Shown: piece by piece, positions 11,854 through 22,029 of the stretch | How positions within the stretch are numbered: the first letter of the stretch is position 1 | Layout: each line of letters opens with the position of its first letter | Assembly (NCBI GenBank): GCA_026874595.1 | Contig: CM049315.1 | Location: 10,496,664-10,560,663 of the forward strand | Origin: Sipunculus nudus | Taxonomy: Eukaryota; Annelida; Sipuncula; Golfingiida; Sipunculidae | Direction of reading: 5' to 3' | DNA length: 64,000 nucleotides | Notes under the pieces: model-generated | What the model was told of the DNA's origin: nothing | Database searches by the model: none | Seen by the model: the letters and a program-made list of their open reading frames with translations, nothing else | Translations under genes and position numbers: made by a program

Positions 11854-12832
11854 CCAAAATTATATAAGCAAAACTTATATTGCTATGTGGAGACAATAAT
11901 TAATAAACAAAAAATCATTATTCACCTGTATGAATTGAGAAACAGTGATCCACAACATAATTTAATATTTTCGCTAGAATCACGTTATTGATGAATTATT
12001 ACATCATGGTACGTGAAATATGTAAATATTCGACCTAACACAGGCAGGGGGTTCTCAATAACTTTGATTCGTTGACTTGAGGTCAGCTGGTGCAAACTAG
12101 TTCCCAGTGCCATCTACTGGGATAATGTCTCAATAAAATATGTACAAATAATTCTACATATTTTGTGGCGCGCTGCTCGTGGCAAGAATATGTTGTATCG
12201 GTATGTTTACCTTGAAGACCTGGGCAGTGATGTTTACCTTAGCGAACCGGAATTGGACGAGGGAGGCATTCAGATTTTCGAAGATCTTTGACTGGTTACA
12301 TATATTATTATCATTGTTAGAAGTATTAAGTAAAGATTGATGTAAGGTTGTCCGATTTAATCAGACTGAAAATGAGTAAACCCTGTCAGATATAGCAAGT
12401 GTTAATAATAATGAGTCAGATTAAATCGGGCTATATGAAATAAGTGCCAAGGGATCGGGAATCACGTGCGTTTTACATTTACTGACCATGCAAGTGGTTC
12501 AGTGATTGGGACAAATGTCAGGCCAAACATGCTAAAATCAGGTTCTGATAGCAAGTAGACCTTAATCCTGCGCTGTGAATAACCAGATCACCAGGCCACG
12601 ACGCAGGCATTCCGGTCTTTGCCGAAAACAGTTCGGCTTTGTTCGGTGGTAACCTCCACGCAATTTAAAAAAACACGCAAAATTACTCGAAATGATGTGT
12701 ACTCTACAGTATTCTCATATCGGCGAGGTCACTGCTGGAACAATAACCTTTAAAATGGGGTATAGCACAATGTAATACACAATGCGGTTTCAGAGAGCAT
12801 TGAGGACAAAAGACGTCCAATTTCCCCTTATA
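11854..12832. other. intergenic, no gene recognised
   Basis: No coding frame or RNA gene is supported. A small inverted repeat is visible near 12103-12120 (ccagtgccatctactgg). Confidence 0.45.
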
Positions 12833-13130
12833 AGGCAAAGAAAAAGGGTATGGTTCTCAGGCACTTTTTTCGATATGCAGTCCGGGCGCGGGCGATTTTT
12901 TTTTTTTACCTTTTTTTTGTATGTTTCGATAAACATGTAATATAATCAGGGAAAAGAATGATAATAACAGAATTGTTTTGCTAAACAGGGAAAAGCACTA
13001 CATAACAAAGGAAATCTTATCAAAATAACACATTTTATCTTCGTGATAGATGAAAATCAAATAAAATTTTTTTGAAGCGGGGCTTAAATTTTACGCGGGT
13101 GGTGCCTGAGAACCATACCTTTTTTTGCCT
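12833..13130. mobile_element. MITE-like element with about 27-bp terminal inverted repeats, copy 1
   Basis: The left end (aggcaaagaaaaagggtatg, continuing to ctcaggcac) is the inverse of the right end (gtgcctgagaaccatacc followed by a T run and gcct). The interior has no coding capacity. A diverged second copy in the same orientation lies at 29424-29707 and shares the interior blocks atataatcagggaaaag, ctaaayagg, aaagcactacatracaaagg and aaatcttatcaaaat. Size, inverted ends and dispersal fit a non-autonomous DNA transposon. I could not identify the superfamily or a clear target-site duplication. Confidence 0.8.
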
Positions 13131-14204
13131 AAGTATTAGATTTAAAGGAAATTTATCCGTCAGATGGCGCTGATGAACCGACCGCAACTGTTGCATGCGC
13201 TCTCAAACCAGAAGCGCCCTGGTCACTAAAGTGGCACTCCAAAGGTCGAAGAGGTCAGGAAAGGTAAACAGAGGGCGAAATAATACGTATTCACATGATC
13301 TGCTGATCTGCGAGCCCTTTTTTTTTTAAAATTGTGTTAGGATGCGTACCGGTATCATAACCAGTGGGGATACATTATCGTGTCATATTAATATAATTTC
13401 ATCACAATTCACCTTAATCCCATGGGATTATGCATAAAGCAACACAAGTAATTATCTTAATGGCTTCCATGTTCAAAGTTATATATTGCGTTCATGTTAT
13501 GTATAAGTGCATTCAAGGTCAACGGGATATGACAAAGTATCTGCAATTATATTGAACATGAAAGTGGCCAAATATCCGAACCAAACTGCACAGCAAGACA
13601 ACATATGTTTGTCACGATTCAACAACTCCATTTCCTATTTAGCTCTGCAACAATGACTCTGGGTCTCGGTAGAGACAAAAAAATACTTGTGTAACGAAAT
13701 GGAAAGGAAAATAAAGAAACACATGATCATGGTAGATACCTCCAAAATTTAATGCATTGTTCCTCTGATGTTATGTTAACAATCCACAAAATTTCAACAA
13801 AATCTGTAGAGAACTTTCAGCGTAAAATTGCACACAGGCAAGCAAAGGTCAAAGCATAATACCTCCCGCCTCTTGGCGGAGGTAGTAACCTATACGTCAG
13901 ATTTTAAGGTAATTTTCTCCCTTCCGCCCTGCAGAATTTTAAATAGAACTATTTAAATGGGAAGATCTATAATTAATTTATTTTTTTTAATAATGTGACA
14001 GCGTATTAAAATGTCACAGTTAATGGTATTGTCGAAGCTATGGAGAAGCCTCTTGTAAAATGAGAGTGAGTACATATATGCAGAAAGTGCTCTGGTTACG
14101 TGCTTTGCAGAAATTCGGGAACGTTTTGACTTGTTCATTCCATTTTTTAGTGCAATAAGCGAAGACGGGTATGTTATTTAAATAATTTGTTTTCCAGTTT
14201 TGTA
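13131..14204. other. intergenic, no gene recognised
   Basis: AT-rich sequence with no supported gene. Short homopolymer T and A runs are present. Confidence 0.45.
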
Positions 14205-14331
14205 TGTATGTTTGTGTATATACATACATTTTTGTGTGTATATATATATATATATGTATTATTACATATTATGAACACAAAATACATACATACATACATA
14301 TATACATATACATATATGTATGTATATATGG
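14205..14331. repeat. TA/TACA compound microsatellite
   Basis: Alternating tatata and tacatacata tracts on both sides of a short unique segment. Confidence 0.85.
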
Positions 14332-15134
14332 CCATACATTATATGACTAATGTCGTGTGTTAACATGCTCTGTATAAGAGTAAGGTGTCTATATTATACC
14401 TAACAGAAAGCCATTTCTAACGGATCCGTGGCAGAGCATTGCCAACAAGTGCAGCGTGTAGGAAGGTCATGCAGGGTGGGGAGATCACGGTCGAGTGAAT
14501 CTGAAGGTGTCACGTAGGGTCAGCTGTTTCCGACTGAGTGATTTGGCGTGACCCGGGTGGGACAGTAATCTCTGTGTATTATTGGTTTGATTCTCTCCGG
14601 GACCAGGTGGAGTGTATCACCTAACCTCGCCCCGTGTGTCTCACAGCAGTGCGATCCGCAAGGCTGGATTCGAGGACAGATCTGAATCATAACGCCGAAA
14701 ACCGTCCCTCCCCGCCGGGGCTTCCATGGACAATCAACTTTTGTTGCTGTAAGTGTGCATGTTTTCATTGCCAGGATCAGGGTGTGACAAGGCGAGGGGT
14801 AGTGCCGCACGATCAGAGTAACTGAATTAACAGACAAGTGAGTACGGAAACACATGCAGACATATTTTCCGTGTGTTAACTGGACTGAAATTATGCACAA
14901 AATCAACCGGGAAAGTTAACAAATTCCGGAGGATTGCCTAAAGTGACATACTGGTGACAAACTATACAAATGATTCATATGTGTTGGCCTCACCTTTGGA
15001 CCTTTTTCTTTGGACAAATTTGTGAACTGTCGTTGCATACTGTATGAGTGCACACGATAATTGAAAAAAAATTTACTATAAAAGATCAAAGACAGTTTGA
15101 GAACACCGATACACAGTTTGTAAATTACAGCGGA
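14332..15134 (+). other. upstream flank and possible 5' UTR exon of the second phosphatase gene
   Basis: A strong 5' splice-site consensus (caa|GTGAGT, exon end 14837) lies upstream of a possible 3' splice site (ttacag, exon start 15131) four bases before the ATG at 15135. This suggests one 5' UTR intron. If that intron is used, the in-frame ATG at 15048 is spliced out. The acceptor has a poor pyrimidine tract, so this is tentative. No TATA box is evident. Confidence 0.35.
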
Positions 15135-18100
15135 ATGGCAAGTATCATCTTTAGACTGTGTTTTTATTGCTGTTTTATTTGTCTGTATAAAGTCCATGGA
15201 CAGGAACTCATATCAGTGGACAAAGACGCCCGGCAAAGCTCTACCTTTAAGGTATACACCGCAGGTAGAGCCGTAGACGGAGGGTCAGTTAATAAGTGTT
15301 ACGTCGGGCAAGGTAGTGTGGCTTGTACCAGGGCGGAGTACCAGCCTTGGTGGATGATTGACCTGGGGGCCATGCATCAGATCCAGGACATACGTATAAC
15401 GGCAAGAATGGGGCCTCAGGCGGACAAATATGTCGGCTTTTATGTAGTCCTTGTGGGCAACAGAACGACGTCTTCAGGTGGCATCACTGGATTTTTACAA
15501 TGTGCGAAAAGTCCAAATGAGCTACAAAATGGCCGGTCTCATTTGATCAGTTGCAAAATCTTCACGCGTTACGTTGCCATCAAAAGGTTAACGGTTGGTT
15601 CTCGAAAAAATCTGTGTCTCTGTGAAGTTTCTGTGATTGGTTATAAAGTCTGTTCCAACGGCACATACGGCAAGGACTGCAGCAAGTCGTGTGACGGCTG
15701 CACCTACGGACTGTGCGACATTAACACTGGCGCATGTATACGCGGTTGTAAACCCGGAAGAATGGGCCGGATGTGCGATTTAAATTGCATGCCGGGATAT
15801 TATGGTGCAGGGTGCAGGTACTCCTGTCCCATGAACTGTGATCATGTGTGCGAGACTACTACGGGAGCATGCCGATGTCGCTCCGGTTTTACCGGCACAA
15901 AATGCGACAGACCCTGCCTCAGAGGATTTTATGGACAAAACTGTCAGGAAACATGTCCTGAACGGTGTTATCTTAATATCTGTGACTATGTGAGCGGGAC
16001 CTGCCGAAGATGTGAAAAGGGATACAGAGGAAGTCAGTGTAATATGACATGCGAGAGTGGAAAATTCGGGTTCGGATGCTCTCAGAGTTGTCCTCCCAGC
16101 TGCGCAACTTACTGTAATCGCTTAACGGGTATTTGTCCCGCCCGAATAACTACAGCATCTTTAACTACAATGTCGACAAGTCATCTCATTTCTACTTCTG
16201 TGGGAAGGACAAGAAAAGGGACCACAACAGTTTTAAATCCAACCTCTGTAAGAGAGGTCGTAACGAAACGTCCGGACCCCACGGTCAGCTCTACGGAAGC
16301 CGACGCAGCTACAGCAGACGCTCAAAGTGAGAAAGGTGGAACACCGTACATCGCTATCATAATTCCTCTATTTGTCGTAATACTAGGACTAGGCACCGCC
16401 GGAATAATTTTTTATATGATGAGGAAAAACAACCCACAAAACAATAAGCTCGGCAGACCAGGGCAAATGTTTGGCGATATGCCAGGTGCTAATGGATTTG
16501 GCAATATGAGTTTGCAGAATTACAAACCGGGTACCAAAACCAGTTATCCGTGGACTATGGAAACGGTGACTGAAACTGTTGAAGAAAACGATTATGATTC
16601 GGACGATTCTATTCCAATGGAACATTTTAACCCGGATGTTCTGACACCGACCAGAGGTGCACCGGAAACAGATATGGCCATTTCAGAGATACAGATGGAC
16701 GAATTCGCACCAAGATACGCACCCAAAGTAACTGAAAGTACAAAATCAATCAATGAAGCCCTGCAGAAACAAGAAACGGAAGTTGATCACTCAATAAGAG
16801 TTGCAGACCTTCCTGATCGTGTGAAGCATATCATGGGAGGCACGGTGATTGAGGACATATTTTCTAATATATCGATTGGACAGAAACCACAGTCTAAGGT
16901 TGGGTCTCACAAAAACTGCCTCATCAAAAACCGTGATGAGGATATTATTGCTTACGACCACAGTAGGGTTAAACTGTTGGTACCAGATGGACAATTTTTG
17001 GGAGAAGATTATATCAACGCTAATTACATTGATGGCTTCGAAAAGAAGAAAAAGTATATAGCAGCCCAAGGGCCGATGGAGAGCACGGTGGAGGATTTCG
17101 TAAGGATGCTGTGGGAGCAGGACGTCGCTGTGGTTGTCATGGTTACTGAGCTGGAAGAGGATGGAGAGTCTCAGAGCGTGCAGTATTGGCCTGACAAAGT
17201 TGAAGGGGCTGGGTCAAGTAGGTACGGAGACATCAGCGTGGAGCTGATCAAGGAAGAAATATTTCTGCACCACGTGTTTCGCACTTTGATGATATGCCGT
17301 GACGATGTTTATAAAGAAATCCAAGTTTGTCAGTTTACTTCCTGGCCCACGTGGTGTCCTCCGTTGCACTCTCCGGCCTTGCTGGCCTTCAGAGAGGAAG
17401 TAATCATAAAGTGTATGATGGCTCCTGAAAAAGCGGGGCCAATTGTAGTCCATTGTGACCGGGGTGTAGATCGTACCGGTACATACATAGCACTGGACTA
17501 TCTCCTAGAGCAGGCGTCTTCGACAGGGAGAGTGAATTTAGTGGGTTGCGTGACTGCCTTGAAGAGAAATCGACCGGAAATGGTAGAGAGCTTACATCAC
17601 TTCCTGTTTCTGCACGAGACTCTGCTAGAGACGCTCCACTGTGGTAAAACTTGCCTCACGGTGTCCGAGTACGACTCATTTATAGAGGAATTATCCGAGA
17701 GCACGGATGATGGCGATACATTCCTCCTGCAGAAACAATATGACGTGCTCAAAATCATGAACCCTTCATTCACTGATAACGACTTTAAAGAGGCCCTCTC
17801 TCACGTGAATGTAGTCAAGAACAGGTCACGTGATATCATAGCTGCTGAGAGCAGGCGGCCATACCTGATCACCCACATCCCAGATGGTACTAACTACATC
17901 AATGCTGTTTGTGTTAACAGCCTCCTGAGAGAGAGCGCTTATATCGTGACACAGTCACCAATGAATAACACACTAGTGGATTTCTGGTGTTTGATAAATG
18001 ACTATGATGTGTCAACTGTTATTTGTTTAAATGATTTCGATCAAGACTCGTTCCCGCGGTATTGGAAATACTATGGTAAAGGTTCGGATTCGGCTAATGA

Positions 18101-18641
18101 TTCTGAAACTGAAAGCTCAGTGGATCCAGACCACAATGAAAACGTGCTGAAATTAGCTCCTTTTGAAGTAAAAACTTGTTCGGAAGACAGTTATGATAAT
18201 GAAGCCGGGGTTGGTTACACCATTCGAACTTTCTCTCTGTGTCAAGCCAAAAGTGAATCAAAAACCATTAAGCAGTTCCATCTCCATGGTTGGTCACATG
18301 ATCTGATGTGTCCAATGAACAGTGACAGCATACTGGCGATAATAAAGGAAGCCCAGCAATGGCAGATGGAAACCGGAAGTCACATGACTGTGGTACATTG
18401 TCAAGATGGCGCCCATGCCAGCGGAGTGTTTTGTTGCTTGAGTAGTGTTTGTACCCAAATTGACACTGAACAGGAGGTCGACGTGTTCCATACTGCCAAG
18501 CAGGTTCGACGCAGCCGACCTCAGTTTATTCAGAACTTAGAACAATATCAGTTTCTGTATGACGCCGCTCATGATTACATTAACACGTACAGTAATCTGG
18601 CGGGCCTTACCAGTGGCGCCTTCTCTGTTGGGCGTTGGTAG
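15135..18641 (+). CDS. receptor-type tyrosine phosphatase-like protein with fucolectin-like and EGF repeats (RPTP-2)
   Basis: A single exon of 1168 codons, a tandem paralogue of the gene at 5325 with a much shorter stalk. The start at 15135 is preferred over an in-frame ATG at 15048 because it directly begins the signal peptide (residues 1-22). Then come a fucolectin/F5-8C-like domain (about 24-172, with AVDGGS and PWWMIDLG), MEGF-type EGF repeats (173-334), a Thr/Ser-rich stalk, a membrane helix (about 405-428) and two PTP domains. D1 keeps DYINANYIDG and signature HCDRGVDRTG (Cys774, Arg780). Its WPD loop is WPT (737-739), removing the general acid; the phosphotyrosine-loop Tyr is Asp601 (KNRD); the Q-loop glutamines are Glu818 and His822. 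D2 has HCQDGAHASG (Arg to Ala1095) and WSH for WPD, so it is inactive, but unlike RPTP-1 it keeps NYINA and YIVTQSP blocks. It may bind phosphotyrosine rather than hydrolyse it; this is inference. PolyA signals are at 19057 and 19062. Confidence 0.92.
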   Translation: MASIIFRLCFYCCFICLYKVHGQELISVDKDARQSSTFKVYTAGRAVDGGSVNKCYVGQGSVACTRAEYQPWWMIDLGAMHQIQDIRITARMGPQADKYVGFYVVLVGNRTTSSGGITGFLQCAKSPNELQNGRSHLISCKIFTRYVAIKRLTVGSRKNLCLCEVSVIGYKVCSNGTYGKDCSKSCDGCTYGLCDINTGACIRGCKPGRMGRMCDLNCMPGYYGAGCRYSCPMNCDHVCETTTGACRCRSGFTGTKCDRPCLRGFYGQNCQETCPERCYLNICDYVSGTCRRCEKGYRGSQCNMTCESGKFGFGCSQSCPPSCATYCNRLTGICPARITTASLTTMSTSHLISTSVGRTRKGTTTVLNPTSVREVVTKRPDPTVSSTEADAATADAQSEKGGTPYIAIIIPLFVVILGLGTAGIIFYMMRKNNPQNNKLGRPGQMFGDMPGANGFGNMSLQNYKPGTKTSYPWTMETVTETVEENDYDSDDSIPMEHFNPDVLTPTRGAPETDMAISEIQMDEFAPRYAPKVTESTKSINEALQKQETEVDHSIRVADLPDRVKHIMGGTVIEDIFSNISIGQKPQSKVGSHKNCLIKNRDEDIIAYDHSRVKLLVPDGQFLGEDYINANYIDGFEKKKKYIAAQGPMESTVEDFVRMLWEQDVAVVVMVTELEEDGESQSVQYWPDKVEGAGSSRYGDISVELIKEEIFLHHVFRTLMICRDDVYKEIQVCQFTSWPTWCPPLHSPALLAFREEVIIKCMMAPEKAGPIVVHCDRGVDRTGTYIALDYLLEQASSTGRVNLVGCVTALKRNRPEMVESLHHFLFLHETLLETLHCGKTCLTVSEYDSFIEELSESTDDGDTFLLQKQYDVLKIMNPSFTDNDFKEALSHVNVVKNRSRDIIAAESRRPYLITHIPDGTNYINAVCVNSLLRESAYIVTQSPMNNTLVDFWCLINDYDVSTVICLNDFDQDSFPRYWKYYGKGSDSANDSETESSVDPDHNENVLKLAPFEVKTCSEDSYDNEAGVGYTIRTFSLCQAKSESKTIKQFHLHGWSHDLMCPMNSDSILAIIKEAQQWQMETGSHMTVVHCQDGAHASGVFCCLSSVCTQIDTEQEVDVFHTAKQVRRSRPQFIQNLEQYQFLYDAAHDYINTYSNLAGLTSGAFSVGRW

Positions 18642-18721
18642 ATGCATACAATGCGGCGTTTTAATATTTCCCCCTTTCATTTGAATATATATAAGTGCCT
18701 ATAATTAAATATGGAAAACCA

Positions 18722-18726
<5 letters not shown>

Positions 18727-18767
<41 letters not shown>
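18727..18767. repeat. (TA)n microsatellite
   Basis: About 40 bases of TA in the 3' flank of the second phosphatase gene, before its AATAAA signals. Confidence 0.9.
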
Positions 18768-18772
<5 letters not shown>

Positions 18773-20140
18773 ATGGAAACAATTTTAAGTTTACACAAAT
18801 CGTTCACGGTGCATTTAGGCCTACATATGCTTCTGTAGTGTATTTTCTGGAAAATTTCCCCATGGGGCGGACTATAAAGATATTTGTGATTGTATATATG
18901 GGCACTGTTGGGCCTCAGAAGAGTTGCTGTGCAGTCAGTATCACTTGTAAGAATACTTTAGTTAACATTAGCATTTTAGCCGCTCTTGCGTTTGGCCGAG
19001 TTCTGAATAAACTGTGCAGCAATAGACCCTTCGATAAATTGTTATAAGGGAAATATAATAAAATAAACCCCTTCGGGGCCACCACCACCAATTATAATAA
19101 AAGTAAACCCAAAGTTTCTGTACCTCTTTTTTCATTTTAATTTCTTTATTAGGATGATATTTTTTTTCTGAAATTGGTATCACTTTATTATCATTATTAT
19201 TATTTTATTATTATTATTTATTATGATTATTATTATTATCATTATTATCATTATCATTAACACAAAAATAAATAGTTTTGAGAAGACGGAGGGAAACCCC
19301 TCCATTATCATGTAAAATGTGCAGGTCTGTTTCAGGATTACATTTTGTTAATAAGGGGAATTTAACTTGCGGGACAGACCTCCCGGGTATACACAGGCTC
19401 AAGCTTCCATGTCAGCTAAAGAAATAATCGGGAGGACCCTCCACTCTATTCCCATCAATTTAAAAATATGTTAAAATTATGCAAACAGGTTGTTGCAATA
19501 AAACCTGTTTACTTAATGTATAGGTATAAATGTGTGTGTGTGTGTGTGTGTGTGTGTGGTCAAAATCAGCTTCCATCTTTGGGAATTTGATGTAAATATC
19601 CTACCCAAAATAATTTCTCATATTTTATTGAAATTCTTCCAAATGCAACCCAGTGCTTTAAATTAAGACGGTGAAATGAACAGCATGGTTGGTAAATTTT
19701 ATACACTTCACTGACAAGTTGATCCTTTTTCAAACCAACTTTTTATGCATGTTCTTCTTTTGGGTAGGCCTACTTATGTCTCATAATGTCGTATCCTGGA
19801 GTTCTGGGGGGGGGGGGGGGTGTATTAGCTGGTAGTCCTAATTAATCTGATATGATACGGTCACTAGATATTTTAAATAAAATCCCATGCAGGCTTCCTC
19901 ACACACGTGTCATTTTAATGGAAATGCAAGCTGGGCCATTCGGAAATGTCCATGCTTCAACCAGTCCATCAGTTATTTTTCACCAGAGGCAGTTATTGTA
20001 GGGGTTGGGGTGACGTAATAAATCCGCCCATTTTTCGAACTTTTCCATCTGGGAAATCGAACAAGGGGCCTACATGCACAATTAATAACGAATAAAAAAC
20101 CCGTTAACCCCCCCCCCCCCCGACTAAATAATTAAAGCCT
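18768..20140. other. 3' flank and low-complexity intergenic DNA
   Basis: Contains the polyA signals of the preceding gene (19057-19067), an ATT/ATC trinucleotide-like tract (about 19185-19260), a TG run (19528-19557), a G run (about 19806-19820) and a C run (about 20107-20120). No gene was seen. Confidence 0.6.
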
Positions 20141-20345
20141 AAATTTTAAATATATATATATATATATTATATTTATATTATATATATAAATATATAATAA
20201 TATATATCAATATATAATAATATATTAATATATAATATTAATATATAACATATATAAATATATATGTATAATATATAATAATAATATATATAAAGCCACT
20301 CGAATCCAATGTATATATATATATATATATATATATATGTGCGCC

Positions 20346-20419
<74 letters not shown>
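20141..20419. repeat. compound TA/TAA, CT and TA low-complexity array
   Basis: An AT-only stretch (about 20148-20290), a TA run (20311-20338), a CT run (20350-20382) and a second TA run (20383-20419) form one array. The short open frames here are repeat artefacts. Confidence 0.9.
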
Positions 20420-20420
<1 letters not shown>

Positions 20421-21344
20421 TATTTTGTGAATATACTATTTACCCTTTTTCCAGCATGAAAAGAATGCGATCGTCGGTCATACGTTGCCATAAGATGTAT
20501 ACATGTATTTACAGAAACTCGAATCATTTAAAAGACACATTGCGTATTTGACAAAGGCGGTGAGCCTTACTTCCGGTTACCTCTCGCTATGGAAACCTCA
20601 AATATGGCGGTGTAAATGATAGACTTGGTGATATGTTTTGCGCAAGAAGTAGTGACGCCGAAAGGATATAACCAAAAGGCAAAACCAGACAGCTCTATTT
20701 CTACAAGATCATTATTTGTAGGTAATGTATCAAATGTTTCATTATGTGTCATCACAGCAAAACATTAACAAATTACAGATCTATCATACAGTGGCGTCAA
20801 TTATCTCCCCGGGGGGGGGGGGGGGGGATGACTTGCACACACACAAACACACACACATCTTCTGTATGACACTTATAAAATATATTAGGGCAGAAATATA
20901 GAAACCGGGCTTCAGCCTACCGCCGGTACCTTATGCACAACAGGTGTCGCATAATAAATTGTTTCATGAAAAAGGCCGATACATATTATTTTCCTGAGAA
21001 TTCCCGTATTTAATTTTGCGGCAGAACTATAGAAACCGGGCTTCAGCCTACCGCCGGTACCTTATTCACAAGGGTGTCGCATAATAAATTGTTTCCTGAA
21101 AAAGGCCGATACATATTATTTTCCTGAGAATTCCCGTATTTAATTTTGCTCATAACTGGAGTTTATTATATTAGAGGAGGAGGGGTCCGGGGAACCTGGG
21201 TTCCCAGTCTGAACGGGGGTGTGGGGGCGGAGCCCCCACCTAAAGCTTAATTTTCCTGTTCAAATAGTAAATGGTTTCCCATTTTCGCGATAGATGGCGC
21301 TTCAATCGCAGATATAAATGAACAAAACTCGCTCCTCAAGGTAT

Positions 21345-21421
21345 CTCGTCTTCACGGCTCACTTAGTAGCGTGTAGGGCTCCTTGTCTAGAAATCGTAGG
21401 TTCGATTCCCCATTCAGGCGA
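21345..21421 (+). repeat. tRNA-like (SINE-type) core, copy 1
   Basis: The segment has a B-box match (ggttcgattcc) and a possible acceptor pairing of tcgtctt with caggcga (6 of 7 positions, one G-T). A possible D stem pairs cacg with cgtg. The T stem is badly mismatched, so this is a tRNA-derived repeat core rather than a functional tRNA gene. It recurs 410 bases downstream as part of the tandem unit. Confidence 0.4.
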
Positions 21422-21753
21422 ATTCTGATGAATAGTAGTTCTTCATGTAAGAGAGTTTAGTGTAGGGACATCTACAGGGAAAAACAGGGAATGAGAGGAG
21501 TTTTTTTATAAAAAATCAATAGAAGCGAAGCCCGCGTTCTATAGTGGCTCCAATTTTGCTCATAACTGGAGTTTATTATATATGAGGAGGAGGGGTCCGG
21601 GGAACCTAGGCTCCCCGTCTGAACTGGGGTGTGGGGGCAGAGCCCCCACCTAAAGCTTAATTTTCCTGTTCAAATAGCAAATGGTTTCCCATTTTCAAGA
21701 TAGATAGCGCTTCAATCGCAGATATAAATGAACAAAACTTGCTCCTACTGGTA

Positions 21754-21830
21754 CTCGTCTTCACGGCTCACTTAGTAGCGTGTAGGGCTCCTAGTCTAGA
21801 GATCGTAGGTTCAATTCCCGATTTAGGCGA
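21754..21830 (+). repeat. tRNA-like (SINE-type) core, copy 2
   Basis: Second copy within the 410-base unit. Its B-box-like sequence is ggttcaattcc and the acceptor-like pairing of the first copy is kept, with scattered substitutions. Confidence 0.4.
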
Positions 21831-21980
21831 CTTCTGATGCTTAGTAGTTGATTATGTTAGAAGAGTTGAGTGTAGGGACATCTACAGGGGAATAGTAGGA
21901 GTTAAAATAGGGAATGAGAGGAGACAGTTTTATTTATATTTTCCTCAATAGAAGCTCCTATATTAGCGCCTGTATGACAC

Positions 21981-21998
21981 ATTTCAAATATATAAATA

Positions 21999-22029
<31 letters not shown>

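Larger units (their letters stand above)
20862..21980. mobile_element. composite repeat: 131-bp and 410-bp tandem units with tRNA-like cores
   Basis: The block contains two copies of a 131-base unit (the motif gaaaccgggcttcagcctac starts at 20901 and 21032), followed by two copies of a 410-base unit (aattttgctcataactgg starts at 21142 and 21552). The end of the first 410-base unit (gcgggcttcgcttc when inverted, preceded by ctatagaa) is the inverse of the start of the 131-base unit, so the units carry related inverted ends. An identical 11-base direct repeat, ctgtatgacac, flanks the whole block (20862-20872 and 21970-21980). It may be a target-site duplication. No transposase is encoded. It may be a non-autonomous DNA element that was amplified in place. 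Confidence 0.7.

Noticed and set aside
15048-15134. Upstream in-frame ATG giving a 29-residue N-terminal extension of RPTP-2
   Set aside because: The extension is polar and would bury the signal peptide. The ATG at 15135 starts the signal peptide directly, and the upstream part may be removed as a 5' UTR intron.
21345-21830. Two functional tRNA genes
   Set aside because: B-box and acceptor-like pairing exist, but the T stem is mismatched in both copies and they sit inside a 410-base tandem repeat, so they are better read as tRNA-derived repeat cores.
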